Shown piece after piece: positions 50,511 to 59,991 of a DNA stretch of 64,000 bases. The position numbers and the translations under genes are program-made. The notes under the pieces were generated by a model. The model made no database searches. It had not been told where the DNA came from and saw only the letters and a list, made by a program, of their open reading frames with translations. Where the stretch lies: the NCBI GenBank assembly GCA_007859835.1, contig SJPJ01000001.1, forward strand, positions 1,726,545 through 1,790,544. Direction: 5' to 3'. Positions within the stretch are counted from its first letter, which is position 1. Every line of letters starts with the position of its first letter. Source of the stretch: Novipirellula herctigrandis (GTDB lineage: Bacteria; Planctomycetota; Planctomycetia; Pirellulales; Pirellulaceae).

Positions 50511-51464
50511 ATGAACGGTATCATGTCTCCATTCACGCACCTCGGATCTCGGCGCAGATTGTGTTTCGCGATTCCGGTCGTTTGGCTTTGCTGCCTCGCA
50601 TGCGATTCGCACATCGCAATTGCACAAGCGGCCCTGCGGTCAGCTCAACAGACGCTAATCTACGATGGATTTACCGAACCAAAGTCCGACATCATGGTCG
50701 CAGCGTCGGATGTCGGAATTCTACGGCAAATGTCAGTGAAAGTTGGCGATACAGTTGAAAAAGACCAATTCTTGGCAAAGCTTGATGACGAAGTTCAGCT
50801 GTCAGCGGTCAAGGTTGCGGAAGTCCAATTTCACATGAAAGGAAGCTTGAAGGCGGCCAAAGCGGAACTGAGCCTAAACGCACATCGGGTTGAAATGCTC
50901 CATGAACTGGCAAAAAAGAACATGGCCCGGCCGGACGAATTGCGCCGCGCAGAGGCCGACTTGGAAATTTCCGAAGCTCGTTACCTATCCGCACAGGAAC
51001 AAATCGAACAACGGAAAGTGGAACTCGAACGCTACAAGCTGCAACTCGAACGACGCCAAATCGTCGCTCCCACCAAAGGCGTCATCTCTCATGTATTCCG
51101 CGAGGAGGGTGAGTTCGTCTCACCGAGCGAACCGGTGGTGGTGCGTTTGTTGGTAATTGACAAACTGATTGGCGTTTTCAATGTACCAGCCGAAGAGATT
51201 GGCTTTTTACAGATGGGATGCCCCGCGCGTGTTTACCTGCGCAGCACTGGATTGACCATCCCAACAACGATCCACTCCATTGCACCCGACATCGATGGTG
51301 AAAGTGGCACCGTTCAAGTTCGCGTTGAAATCGACAACGCCAAGCAAACGTTCCGCACCGGAGATCGCTGCACGCTCAGCGTATCTCCGCAAAGGGCCAC
51401 ACCTTCGGTTTCGCAAACAGCGATCCCATTCGACTCAAACTCGCCGGAGACGACTACAAGGTGA
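50511..51464 (+). CDS. RND/HlyD-type periplasmic adaptor protein
   Basis: 317 residues from the ATG at 50511 (the frame is open to 50403, inside the previous gene). A signal peptide of about 38 residues is followed by the lipoyl/barrel-sandwich half-motif ASDVGILRQMSVKVGDTVEKDQFLAKLDDE. A coiled-coil hairpin spans residues about 110-200. The second half-motif is IVAPTKGVISHVFREEGEFVSPSEPVV, and the rest is beta-barrel. It links an inner membrane component to the outer membrane factor. The next gene overlaps it by four bases (GTGA). Confidence 0.88.
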   Translation: MNGIMSPFTHLGSRRRLCFAIPVVWLCCLACDSHIAIAQAALRSAQQTLIYDGFTEPKSDIMVAASDVGILRQMSVKVGDTVEKDQFLAKLDDEVQLSAVKVAEVQFHMKGSLKAAKAELSLNAHRVEMLHELAKKNMARPDELRRAEADLEISEARYLSAQEQIEQRKVELERYKLQLERRQIVAPTKGVISHVFREEGEFVSPSEPVVVRLLVIDKLIGVFNVPAEEIGFLQMGCPARVYLRSTGLTIPTTIHSIAPDIDGESGTVQVRVEIDNAKQTFRTGDRCTLSVSPQRATPSVSQTAIPFDSNSPETTTR

Positions 51465-52861
51465 ACGCGAACGGAGGATTCGAATCGTTTAGCACTGAAT
51501 CGATGTTGCATGTCTCGTTGACAGGCAACACCGATCTACCGCTGCCCGCTGCGCCAACCATGCCCAACGGTGAACCAGAACGACGAGCAGTCGACAAGAC
51601 GAAAACGGATCCAAGTCCACCCGAACAGTTGGCGAAGCTATTTGAAATCATTCGCGCAATCGCCTTGACGGAAACCCGCAACGATTCGGTACGAGTTCTA
51701 ACCCAGGAATTGGCGAGCCGCTTCCCTGAGTCAAAAGTCCGCTGCGGCATCGGTGACAATCAATTAAAACGCTTGTTTGACCATCGACTTGGATGGCTTG
51801 GCCCGGAAAGCGGCCCACGCGAACAAGCAACGAAACAATGGGAACAACTCGATCTTGACACATGTGCGGTACTGCAAAGCGAAAATTCGATCGTCCTTTG
51901 TTTACCTAGCTGTAATTCGGCGCATCGTTGCGTCGTATGGATCACGCCTGTAACGCAATCAACCGTATTCGCTGAATGGCTCAGGACGATCGATACAACA
52001 CTTGCCGCCGTTTTTTGGAGTCGCCCGAATCGAACCGCGCCCAAGGCGATTCGGAACCTAACGCGTCGCACAATGATGATCGGCATCGGCTTTACACTCA
52101 TCCTTGGACTACTAGCACTTTGGCCGGTTCACTATCGAATCGCATGCAATGCGCGTGTCGAATCGCTCCAACAGCGTCTGGTTGCGGCGCCCTTTGAGGC
52201 AGTGCTATTGTCATCGCATGTGCGACCTGGCGAGTCAGTCAAAGCGGGCGACGTGTTGGCATCGCTCGATGGCCGCCCTTTGCGACTGGAACGCGAATCG
52301 ATTGACGCTGAAATTCAACAAGCGTCCAAAGAACACGACACGGCGCTTGCAACCGGCCGAATTGCAGATGCTCAACAAGCGAAACTGCGTCAACGCCAAT
52401 TGACTCGCTCCTTCGATTTGCTTTCTGACCGACTGGGTCGACTCGAAGTAGTCAGCCCGATCGATGGAATCGTCATTAGTGGAGATCTAAACCAATACGT
52501 CGGCGCGCCCCTGGAATTGGGGCAAACGATATTTGAAATTTCGCCAATGGATCGATTGGCGATTGAGGTCGAAATACCGGCACATGAAATTGGATACGTT
52601 ACGCCCCATGCGCCCGCCCGAGTTCGCTTCGTCGCGATCAGTGGCAAATCGATGCAAGTGGAGTTGGATGATGTTTACCCGGCGGCTGAAATAAGAGAAG
52701 ACGAGAACGTTTTCATAGGGCGAGTGGAAATACAGAATGAAGATGGAAAATTACGGCCCGGCATGCAAGGGGATGCAACCACCTACGGCCCAGTAAGACC
52801 GTGGATTTGGTCGTGGGTGAGAGGAAAGGTCGAAAGAGTTCTGTGGTGGGTTGGCTATTAA
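51461..52861 (+). CDS. HlyD-type membrane adaptor with N-terminal GAF-like domain
   Basis: 466 residues with a GTG start that overlaps the previous stop. Residues about 40-190 look like a GAF-type sensory fold, a weak call from overall pattern. One membrane span (about 200-220) follows, then a HlyD domain: VAAPFEAVLLSSHVRPGESVKAGDVLASLDG, an antiparallel helical hairpin, then VVSPIDGIVISGDLNQYVGAPLELGQTIFEI. The N terminus would be cytoplasmic and the HlyD part periplasmic, so it could couple a cytoplasmic signal to transport. Confidence 0.8.
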   Translation: MNANGGFESFSTESMLHVSLTGNTDLPLPAAPTMPNGEPERRAVDKTKTDPSPPEQLAKLFEIIRAIALTETRNDSVRVLTQELASRFPESKVRCGIGDNQLKRLFDHRLGWLGPESGPREQATKQWEQLDLDTCAVLQSENSIVLCLPSCNSAHRCVVWITPVTQSTVFAEWLRTIDTTLAAVFWSRPNRTAPKAIRNLTRRTMMIGIGFTLILGLLALWPVHYRIACNARVESLQQRLVAAPFEAVLLSSHVRPGESVKAGDVLASLDGRPLRLERESIDAEIQQASKEHDTALATGRIADAQQAKLRQRQLTRSFDLLSDRLGRLEVVSPIDGIVISGDLNQYVGAPLELGQTIFEISPMDRLAIEVEIPAHEIGYVTPHAPARVRFVAISGKSMQVELDDVYPAAEIREDENVFIGRVEIQNEDGKLRPGMQGDATTYGPVRPWIWSWVRGKVERVLWWVGY

Positions 52862-52939
52862 AGTGGTTAATAAATTGCTTGCCCATTATCAGGGAACCGA
52901 CCTTCCCCCGCGCGAACCCGTGGTCAATATTCCGCTCCG

Positions 52940-53083
52940 ATGCCGACTCGAACATTTAGCGAATTGCAGCGTTTGGTTTTAGAATTGGCCGCAAAACCTT
53001 TACCCGATAAATCGAAGCGTTGGCAAAACGTAGGCTCGATTCCTACTTTGACACGCGAAATAGATTGCCCACTGGATCCTTAG
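52940..53083 (+). CDS. Possible small peptide gene between adaptor and M50 fusion gene
   Basis: 47 codons: ATG at 52940, TAG at 53081. The N-terminal half is amphipathic and leucine-rich (FSELQRLVLELAAKPLPDK), and the C-terminal half is more polar with a single Cys near the end. No ribosome binding site is visible, and the frame could be chance. Its place next to a PqqD-type gene makes a precursor-peptide role worth considering. No evidence beyond position and leader-like pattern. Confidence 0.25.
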   Translation: MPTRTFSELQRLVLELAAKPLPDKSKRWQNVGSIPTLTREIDCPLDP

Positions 53084-53088
53084 AGCAT

Positions 53089-53123
53089 TGTTAGCTCACG
53101 AAAATTTGTTAGCTCACGAAAAT
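53089..53123. repeat. 17-bp direct repeat, two copies
   Basis: TGTTAGCTCACGAAAAT occurs at 53089-53105 and again at 53107-53123 with one base between, 21 bases before the M50 fusion gene. It could be slippage or two operator half-sites. Confidence 0.9.
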
Positions 53124-53144
53124 ATTGAGTCCTAGTTTGTAGCA

Positions 53145-55457
53145 ATGGTTCCTTCACCACCTTCATCTCCGCTGATCATTCTTGACTCGGACGTCCGATT
53201 CGTTACTCGCGATATCGGCGGACGGACCACTTACGTTGCGCATCACCAGGCTACCGGAAAATTCTTTCAGTTTGGGCCACAAGAGTATCGCATTGCAACG
53301 TTGCTCGATGGCATTCACTCCATTACCGATATCCAACAAGCTCTGGCTACCGATGGCATCGACTGGTCAGGCGAAGATGTCGCAAAGTTCATCGCCCAAT
53401 TGGTACGATCGCAATTAGCATTGGTCAAAGGAGAGCTCCCCGCTCCTCTCGCTTCGCAATCGACAGCACCAAGTGTAACACCGCCAATCCAAACATCATC
53501 ATCGTCGCGACAAGGCACATCGTCGAAACAAGACATCCCCGCTGAGCCAAAGCCAACGCCGCAAATTCTAGAAGCATCTCCACCGACACCTCCGCCAGAG
53601 ACATCAACGCCGCCCACGCCTTCGTCCCCCCATTCACCGTCAACTTCCCCGGCTCCACACGCAAGCGGGCTGACGAGGCTCATTTCCTTTTTGCCACTGC
53701 TGATTTGCCAGCGCATTCCTCTGTTTCGTGGTGATCGCTTCGCAACCCGACTCGAAAAACACTTTGGGCGATCATTTTCGCCAATGGGAATGGTGCTCTG
53801 GGGCGTATTGGTAGCCAGTGGCTTGATGCTGGTTTATGGTCATTGGCACGCGTTCATGGCCGAGATCCGTCAATTGTTTGATCCACAATTATGGCCAATC
53901 ATGACGGTCATTTGGATTTTTTCGAAAGCCATTCACGAATCAGGACACGCAACCTGTGCCAAGCATCATGGAGTAAAGGTTGGCGGAATTGGAATCACGT
54001 TCTTCTTTCTCGCTCCGCTTGCGTACGTCGATGTAACAGATGCATGGCGTTTGAAGAGCCGATTCAAACGCGTCCAAATCGCACTGGGGGGCGTCTATTG
54101 GGAATTGGCTATCGCATCAATCGCTGCCTGGGCTTGGTGGTTTATGCCCGATGGATACATGAAGCATTTATCGGCACAAATCTTTTTGATCTCTGGGCCA
54201 GCGACCTTGCTTGTGAACGCCAACCCGTTACTGCGACTCGACGGCTACTACGTTTTATCGGACTTAACAGACATCCCCAACCTACGAATGCACGGGCGTC
54301 GCGATCTTGGTAGTTACCTCGAACGAGTCTTCTTTGGAATCCCGCAATCCAGGTCCTTGCTGAGCGGATGGCGGTCGCGGTTCGCCATGATTCACGCGGC
54401 GTGCAGTATCGTATTCCAGTTCTTTTGGATGGGTGGACTGATCATTGGTGTAGCGTATTGGGCACAAGGACTAGGAATGTTATTAGCGGTCGCCGCGGCA
54501 GTGATGTGGTTCGCGTTGCCAACGGTCCGATGGCTGTACCGAGTATGGACGTATGCACCATCGGAATACTTGGGGCTTAATCATTATCGACGTCGCCTGC
54601 TTTTGCATGCCAGCTTTTTGATTGTCTTGCTTCAACACTTGGGAACTTACAGCTCGCCACTCGATCGACGCGTGCCCGTCGTGGTACGATTCCAAGACGA
54701 ACAAATCGCTCGCTCACCAAGCGATGCGTTCGTTCAAAGCGTTTTCGTGGAACGCGGCCAGTATGTCGAAAGGGGAACGGTACTGATGCAATTAACAGCA
54801 CCAGAAACAGTGGTTCGCCGCGACAAAAAGTTGGACGACTTCGAGTTGGCAACCATGATGGCGGTTCAAATGCGTCGCCAAGGGGAATTATCCAAAGCAG
54901 CCTCGCACGCTGAGAACGCCGAGTCACTCCATCGTCAACTCGATGAACTCGATGAACAAATTTCTCAACTAACCGTGGTCGCATCACGCAAAGGGTATGT
55001 CGAGGGCAGGCAAATAGCGACATTGCCAGGCCGATTCGTCTCGCAAGGCTTTGAACTTTTGCGAGTTTGCGACCCACGGGAGAAAGAACTATTAACGGTG
55101 ATTCCTGAGGACGACGTTGATGCCTATCAGGAAGCCATCGCATCGAAGGCAGTGGCTCGCGTTCGATTGCGTGGAGGAAAGAGGATCAGCACGCAACCAG
55201 CTGCGCTTCGTCCGCGTGCATTCCAAACTCTAGTTCATCCAGCATTCGCCGCGACCTCGGGCGGGCCATTGGCGGTGGAACCATTGCCAAACGATACCAA
55301 TCATGTTCGCTTGGTCCAGCCCCACTTGGAGAGCATCACACCACTCGATCCGATCACCAGTGCGGAAGTGCGATCAGGCCAACTCGGCACAATGACGATT
55401 CACGACAACCGACCTCTTCTATCGCGCTGGATCGAGTCAATCAAAAATGGCGGATAG
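53145..55457 (+). CDS. PqqD-M50 site-2-protease-HlyD fusion protein
   Basis: 770 residues. Residues about 10-95 resemble PqqD (a peptide-binding chaperone fold; LLDGIHSITDIQQAL is typical). A linker rich in Pro, Ser and Thr covers about 96-185. Next comes a multispan region with an M50-type zinc site: HESGH (His264, Glu265, His268) and the third ligand in LLRLDGYY (Asp366). About six membrane spans run to residue 490. From about 510 on there is a HlyD-like barrel-sandwich domain (SDAFVQSVFVERGQYVERGTVL) with a coiled coil. Such proteins accompany outer membrane factors and adaptors in planctomycetes; the substrate is unknown. Confidence 0.85.
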   Translation: MVPSPPSSPLIILDSDVRFVTRDIGGRTTYVAHHQATGKFFQFGPQEYRIATLLDGIHSITDIQQALATDGIDWSGEDVAKFIAQLVRSQLALVKGELPAPLASQSTAPSVTPPIQTSSSSRQGTSSKQDIPAEPKPTPQILEASPPTPPPETSTPPTPSSPHSPSTSPAPHASGLTRLISFLPLLICQRIPLFRGDRFATRLEKHFGRSFSPMGMVLWGVLVASGLMLVYGHWHAFMAEIRQLFDPQLWPIMTVIWIFSKAIHESGHATCAKHHGVKVGGIGITFFFLAPLAYVDVTDAWRLKSRFKRVQIALGGVYWELAIASIAAWAWWFMPDGYMKHLSAQIFLISGPATLLVNANPLLRLDGYYVLSDLTDIPNLRMHGRRDLGSYLERVFFGIPQSRSLLSGWRSRFAMIHAACSIVFQFFWMGGLIIGVAYWAQGLGMLLAVAAAVMWFALPTVRWLYRVWTYAPSEYLGLNHYRRRLLLHASFLIVLLQHLGTYSSPLDRRVPVVVRFQDEQIARSPSDAFVQSVFVERGQYVERGTVLMQLTAPETVVRRDKKLDDFELATMMAVQMRRQGELSKAASHAENAESLHRQLDELDEQISQLTVVASRKGYVEGRQIATLPGRFVSQGFELLRVCDPREKELLTVIPEDDVDAYQEAIASKAVARVRLRGGKRISTQPAALRPRAFQTLVHPAFAATSGGPLAVEPLPNDTNHVRLVQPHLESITPLDPITSAEVRSGQLGTMTIHDNRPLLSRWIESIKNGG

Positions 55458-55635
55458 AGATAGAAAGAACCACTGTCCAGAAATTCAACAACGTTAGCTT
55501 AATGCTCGGCGTCGAGATGTCAACAAACAAACGATCACTCGGCCCACGCGGTGTCTCGTCACATGAAACCGGCTGCCTCAAAACCAACTCCGTTGTTATC
55601 AATCCGTCGATAGCGTGTTCCCAAGCAGCCTCTTG

Positions 55636-56055
55636 CTAAGACGTATGGCCTGGCAAATGGGAAGCGTCAAAGGCTTCGGGCAGAAGTTGGTCGAGCCGGT
55701 GAATGCGGTAAGCGCCATCGATCACATCGGTCGTGACGACCGCCAAGTCAAAGCCAAATTCCGACAAAAATTGGCGACACGCTCCGCAAGGCGTTACACC
55801 GCCAAGACTAGCAATGGCAATCGCTCGCCAACTCCGATAACCAGAAGAGATTGCAGTAGAAACGGCGACACGTTCGGCGCACAAACACATCGAATAACTG
55901 GCGTTCTCGACATTACATCCAACAACAATTTCGCCGTCATCCATTAACAACGCAGCGCCAACATAGAAATGACTGTGGGGCGCGTATGCCTGATCTCGCA
56001 CAAGCGTTGCAGCTTGATTGAGTCGTTCAATTTCTTTCGCCGTCAATTCCACCAT
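55636..56055 (-). CDS. cdd: Cytidine deaminase
   Basis: 139 residues. Zinc-binding and catalytic motifs are intact: CAER (Cys ligand and proton-shuttling Glu) and PCGAC (two Cys ligands). The early APHSHFYVGAALL is typical of the small tetrameric enzyme, which deaminates cytidine and deoxycytidine to uridine for salvage. It lies 68 bases downstream of the deoA gene on the same strand, and the pair forms a nucleoside salvage unit. Confidence 0.95.
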   Translation of the reverse strand: MVELTAKEIERLNQAATLVRDQAYAPHSHFYVGAALLMDDGEIVVGCNVENASYSMCLCAERVAVSTAISSGYRSWRAIAIASLGGVTPCGACRQFLSEFGFDLAVVTTDVIDGAYRIHRLDQLLPEAFDASHLPGHTS

Positions 56056-56123
56056 CGCATTCCTCGATTAGATCTTAGACAAGGGGCTTCGGTAACAATG
56101 AGCCCTGAAGCAATCTGCAAATT

Positions 56124-57428
56124 TTAACACGCGTTTTTCGTTTCGTCTTGCCCAAGCCGCTGTAATACGATCGGCCTTGCCGATGTCAACGATTCAGTCA
56201 GACGAACCACGCCACGCAATCGTTGAACAAATTCCGACCGTATCGGCGATGGGCAATGGAGCGTCAAAAGAGGCTGGTCGACCGTTACATGGTCACCGAT
56301 TCGAACATGGATTTTCGCCCCCACGCTCGGGTCAATTCGGTCGTCTGAGCGTTTCCGCCCGCCTCCCATTTCGACGATTGCTTCGCCGATTGATTGGCAA
56401 TCGATCAGGTCAACCCAGCCCTCGGTTTTGGCGCAGAGGGTTTCCGATGGCGCGAGCGAAAGCGGTTCGCCGATCGACCCTCCTTGCATGTGGACCATCT
56501 GGATAAATCGCTCATATCCCGCCCCGCTATCGAGTTGGCGATTCAAGTTGCGTCTTGCCTCGTCGTGATTTTTCGCTTTGTCAACGGCAACCAATAAATC
56601 GGCGCACAACTGGATTGTCAACTCACGGACCTCTGGCGGGCCGTTGCCTTGAAGCACCTCGATCGATTCGTTCACTTCGATTGCATTCCCGATCGCTTGA
56701 CCGAGTGGTTGGTCCATATCCGAAAGGATTGCAGTGGTGGGAAGATTCGAATGACAGCCAACGTCAATAATCGAACTGGCAAGCAAGTTCGCCCGAGCAA
56801 GCGTTTTCATGAACGCACCGGAACCGACTTTCACATCCATCACGAGAGCATCGAGACGAGCTGCCAACTTTTTACTGAGGATACTGGCCGTGATCAGCGG
56901 AATCGATTCCACCGTTCCGGTCACATCCCGAAGAGCATACAATCGGCGATCTGCCGGAGCAATCCGCTCACTCGCGCCAATGATAAACGCGCCCACTTTG
57001 CGAAGAACACGACTCGACTCGTCAAGCGACAATTGCGTTTGAAATCCTTCGATCGCTTCGAGTTTGTCAAGCGTTCCGCCCGTTAACCCAAGCCCACGAC
57101 CGCTGACCATCGGCACATCCACATCCAATGAGGCAAGCAACGGAGCCAAGATGAGCGAAACTTTGTCGCCAAGCCCGCCGGTGCTATGCTTGTCGACTCG
57201 CGGTCGATCGGTGACTCGCGGCAACCGTTCGCCCGAGTCGACCATCGCCGAAGTAAGCGTACGAATTTCTCGCGAATTCATGTCGCGAATACAAATCGCC
57301 ATGGCAAGGGCCGACATTTGATAATCGGCAACCTTTCCCTCGCAAAAACCTTCGATCAGAAACCGGATTTCGCGGTCGCTCAGCGCTTCTCCGTCACGTT
57401 TTTTCGCCAGCAGAGCCGCAGGTAACAT
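56124..57428 (-). CDS. deoA: Thymidine/pyrimidine-nucleoside phosphorylase
   Basis: 434 residues from the ATG at 57428; the frame is open to a TTG at 57485. Substrate and phosphate sites are intact: [32 protein letters not shown] and KKLAARLDALVMDVKVGSGAFMK. The GRDGEALSDREIRF-like N-terminal helix and the C-terminal domain with VGDHVTVDQPLLTLH complete the family outline. It splits pyrimidine nucleosides into base and (deoxy)ribose 1-phosphate. Cytidine deaminase follows on the same strand, so cytidine could pass through both steps. Confidence 0.93.
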   Translation of the reverse strand: MLPAALLAKKRDGEALSDREIRFLIEGFCEGKVADYQMSALAMAICIRDMNSREIRTLTSAMVDSGERLPRVTDRPRVDKHSTGGLGDKVSLILAPLLASLDVDVPMVSGRGLGLTGGTLDKLEAIEGFQTQLSLDESSRVLRKVGAFIIGASERIAPADRRLYALRDVTGTVESIPLITASILSKKLAARLDALVMDVKVGSGAFMKTLARANLLASSIIDVGCHSNLPTTAILSDMDQPLGQAIGNAIEVNESIEVLQGNGPPEVRELTIQLCADLLVAVDKAKNHDEARRNLNRQLDSGAGYERFIQMVHMQGGSIGEPLSLAPSETLCAKTEGWVDLIDCQSIGEAIVEMGGGRKRSDDRIDPSVGAKIHVRIGDHVTVDQPLLTLHCPSPIRSEFVQRLRGVVRLTESLTSARPIVLQRLGQDETKNAC

Positions 57429-57589
57429 CAAATTAACGCCAAAAAGGGTCAAAGTCCGCCAGCCCGTTTTTGCTGGACTGAACAAAAAACATGTCTACAC
57501 GTTATATTAGCGGAAAGCGAGCTCCGCTTGCCGCGTACAAGACTCGAAAATTCACGAATAAAATCATATCGCCTCTTTAAGAATTCCTA

Positions 57590-58939
57590 ATGAATAATTT
57601 GTTGCCGCTTGCGCGTCTTTTTCGAACATTCGTAGCGATCGCCATTGCAGTTACCTTGTCACTCTCGTTCGCTTCCGCGGATGTACCGGACGCAGCTCCC
57701 TCGAAAGCGGAGACCATCGAAGAGGAAGTGACCGCTGCGATCCAAGCGGGGCCACGTGCGTTGTCACGAGCGTTCCGTACTGCGGCTCGCCGTGCAACCC
57801 CTTCGGTCGTTACGGTCTTCTCTTATGGCCAAAATATCGATCAGCCCAAAGCGGAAGAAGACGGAGAAACAGACCCGAATCAACCAGGCCCTGCGCCACC
57901 GCCAAGTGATAACCTTGACGGCAATTCGATTCCGCTAACCGGTTTGGGGTCAGGGGTCATCATCGACCCCACCGGGTTGATCATCACAAACAATCACGTG
58001 ATCAACGGTGCGAAGAAGGTCGTTGTGCAGTTGTCCGACGAAACCGAAATCGAAGCAACCCAGGTTCACGGGGATCCCGATAGTGACATCGCGATCGTTC
58101 GAGTCGAACGTGAAGAACAATTCAAGGCCGCCGACATCGGCAATTCGGATCAACTCGAAATTGGCGACTGGGTATTGGCGATTGGCAGTCCGTTTCGACT
58201 CGAGGCAACCGTCAGCGCGGGAATCATTAGTGCCAAAAACCGTACCCTGCAACGGATTCGCCGCGGACGCCTGCTGCAAACCGATGCTGCGATCAACCCA
58301 GGCAATTCGGGCGGCCCATTGATCGATTTGGATGGAAAAGCGATCGCAATCAGCACGGCCATCGCGACGCGTAATGGTGGTTATCAAGGGATCGGATTTG
58401 CCATTCCGATCAATCAAGCCAAATGGATCGCCGACGAGCTAGACAAACACGGCAAAGTCCGCCGAGCCGCGATAGGGATTCGCTTAGCAGAGTTAAATCC
58501 AAAGAATGCCAAGAAACTCAATCTGCCGGTTGGGCTAGGCGTGTTGGTCTATCAAGTGATTGACGGCTCCGCAGCCGATCGGGCGGGACTAAAGCCGTTG
58601 GATGTGATCTTGGAATTCGCATCCGAACGAGTCCGAAAACCAAGTTCGTTGCAAGAAGTGGTCGAACGAAAACCTGTCGGATCGATGCAAGACGTGAAAA
58701 TCTATCGAGCCGGCAAAGAAATGGTATTGAGTGTCGAATTGGCAACACTCGAAGATCCAACACTCGGCGGCGAAGAGCCCAAACAGGACAAGCCCAAAGA
58801 AGATCAGGCCAAAGAAGATCAGGCCAAAGAAGATCAGCCCAAAGAAGATCAGGCCGACGTTGAATCATCAGCCGACACCCAAAGCCCGCAGGATGACGAC
58901 CAACCGATCGACGAAGAAAACCCTGCGGAAATCAAGTAA
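57590..58939 (+). CDS. HtrA/DegP-type serine protease with repeat tail
   Basis: 449 residues with a signal peptide (about 1-30). The trypsin-like domain has the catalytic His in TNNHVI, the Asp in DSDIAIVR and the Ser in NPGNSGGPL. One PDZ domain follows at about residues 290-385. The C-terminal tail is Lys/Glu/Asp/Gln-rich and begins with four copies of KEDQA/P, encoded by a 15-bp repeat. It is probably a periplasmic quality-control protease or a regulatory sheddase. A second PDZ, present in DegP, is absent, so it resembles DegS-like members. It is divergent from deoA. Confidence 0.92.
   Translation: MNNLLPLARLFRTFVAIAIAVTLSLSFASADVPDAAPSKAETIEEEVTAAIQAGPRALSRAFRTAARRATPSVVTVFSYGQNIDQPKAEEDGETDPNQPGPAPPPSDNLDGNSIPLTGLGSGVIIDPTGLIITNNHVINGAKKVVVQLSDETEIEATQVHGDPDSDIAIVRVEREEQFKAADIGNSDQLEIGDWVLAIGSPFRLEATVSAGIISAKNRTLQRIRRGRLLQTDAAINPGNSGGPLIDLDGKAIAISTAIATRNGGYQGIGFAIPINQAKWIADELDKHGKVRRAAIGIRLAELNPKNAKKLNLPVGLGVLVYQVIDGSAADRAGLKPLDVILEFASERVRKPSSLQEVVERKPVGSMQDVKIYRAGKEMVLSVELATLEDPTLGGEEPKQDKPKEDQAKEDQAKEDQPKEDQADVESSADTQSPQDDDQPIDEENPAEIK
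58796..58855. repeat. 15-bp tandem repeat, four copies, in htrA-like gene
   Basis: AAAGAAGATCAGGCC is repeated at 58796, 58811, 58826 (one base different) and 58841. In frame it gives KEDQA, KEDQA, KEDQP, KEDQA. Confidence 0.95.
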
Positions 58940-58947
58940 TTCGCAAA

Positions 58948-59991
58948 CTACGCGTCGACCCGTTCTCGAATGAATTCGGGACGCGGGTTGCTCTTGCCGG
59001 TGCGTTCGCACTTAAAGAACTCGGCGACGTAGCGAACCGGCGTTCGCTTTTCGGGAACTCTGAATCGATCCCCTTTTTGCAGCACCGGACGATACTCTTC
59101 CATGCCTCCGAATTGGCGTGTACCGGCGGCTTGACATGGGAACCAGTAACCTTTGCCATCCCCGTCTTCCAAATAGAACTCAGGGTAACAGTGACCTGGA
59201 ACCCAAACCATTCTGGCGGGAACTTTTGCATTACGGCAAAGCGCTACAAACAGACTCGTCATCTCTTCGCAATCGCCTTTCCCGTCGCGCAGTGCAACCG
59301 ACGCATTCTTGAGTGACCCTTCGACATATTCAACGTTTTCGCGAACGTAGTCGTATATCTGTTCCACACGCTGCCAATCACTCTCGGCTTCCATGGCGGC
59401 CAATTCCCTTGAAGCCGAGCGGATGATGGAATTACTGGCGTCAATGTTCGGACTGTTGCCAAAGTAGATACGCAGGCTGCGATCAGGCCGCCGCGGAATC
59501 ACGAAGTCATCGGTTTTCTGAGGCGGCAAAGTTCGCGAACGTTCGATTTGAAACGTAAAAGAGGTTTCCGTCCTTACGCCCGCTGGAACTCGCGCCATGC
59601 GTAGCTGAATTTGCTTCACACCGCTTGCCAAATCTCTCGAATCCCAACCAACGACCAAAGGATCGATCACTTGATTAACGCACGATATTTTTTGCTCGGG
59701 CCAATTCTGCGGAATGGGGAATGTGGCGTACACATCGCGGCAAGTCACCGGAGGATCAAGGACGAGACCGATCCGCCACTGCTGAGTCTGAGGCGAATCG
59801 TAAACGATGCGTGATGATGGGGCAGGCTGGCCGGTCGATTCGCTTTCAACATTGGCTGCTTGCTCATCAAACAATCCAATTTCATCAGCCCAACAACGAA
59901 GATTGGGTTGAAAAACGGACGAGGCTGCAACCGTCATGAATGTCGACTGTATCAGTTGCCGTCGCGAGAATGCGGATCGTGTCATAGTCAT
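58948..59991 (-). CDS. Transglutaminase-like protein, Tat-exported
   Basis: 347 residues. The N terminus has a twin-arginine signal (FSRRQLIQSTF). The transglutaminase core at about residues 220-310 has the catalytic Cys in GKGDCEEMTSLFVALCR, the His in VPGHCYPEFYLEDG and an Asp in the same strand. The preceding domain (about 60-210) is beta-rich. The family members cleave or crosslink proteins; here a peptidase-like role in the periplasm is likely. It is convergent with the HtrA gene (8 bases apart). The start ATG at 59991 is chosen over a TTG at 59994. Confidence 0.88.
   Translation of the reverse strand: MTMTRSAFSRRQLIQSTFMTVAASSVFQPNLRCWADEIGLFDEQAANVESESTGQPAPSSRIVYDSPQTQQWRIGLVLDPPVTCRDVYATFPIPQNWPEQKISCVNQVIDPLVVGWDSRDLASGVKQIQLRMARVPAGVRTETSFTFQIERSRTLPPQKTDDFVIPRRPDRSLRIYFGNSPNIDASNSIIRSASRELAAMEAESDWQRVEQIYDYVRENVEYVEGSLKNASVALRDGKGDCEEMTSLFVALCRNAKVPARMVWVPGHCYPEFYLEDGDGKGYWFPCQAAGTRQFGGMEEYRPVLQKGDRFRVPEKRTPVRYVAEFFKCERTGKSNPRPEFIRERVDA

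Larger units (their letters stand above)
52862..53144. other. Gap between adaptor and M50 fusion gene with short frame and repeat
   Basis: About 280 bases. It contains an open frame of 47 codons (52940-53083) and a 17-bp direct repeat (53089-53105 and 53107-53123). The M50 fusion gene begins 21 bases after the repeat. It could hold a promoter or a small gene. Confidence 0.5.
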
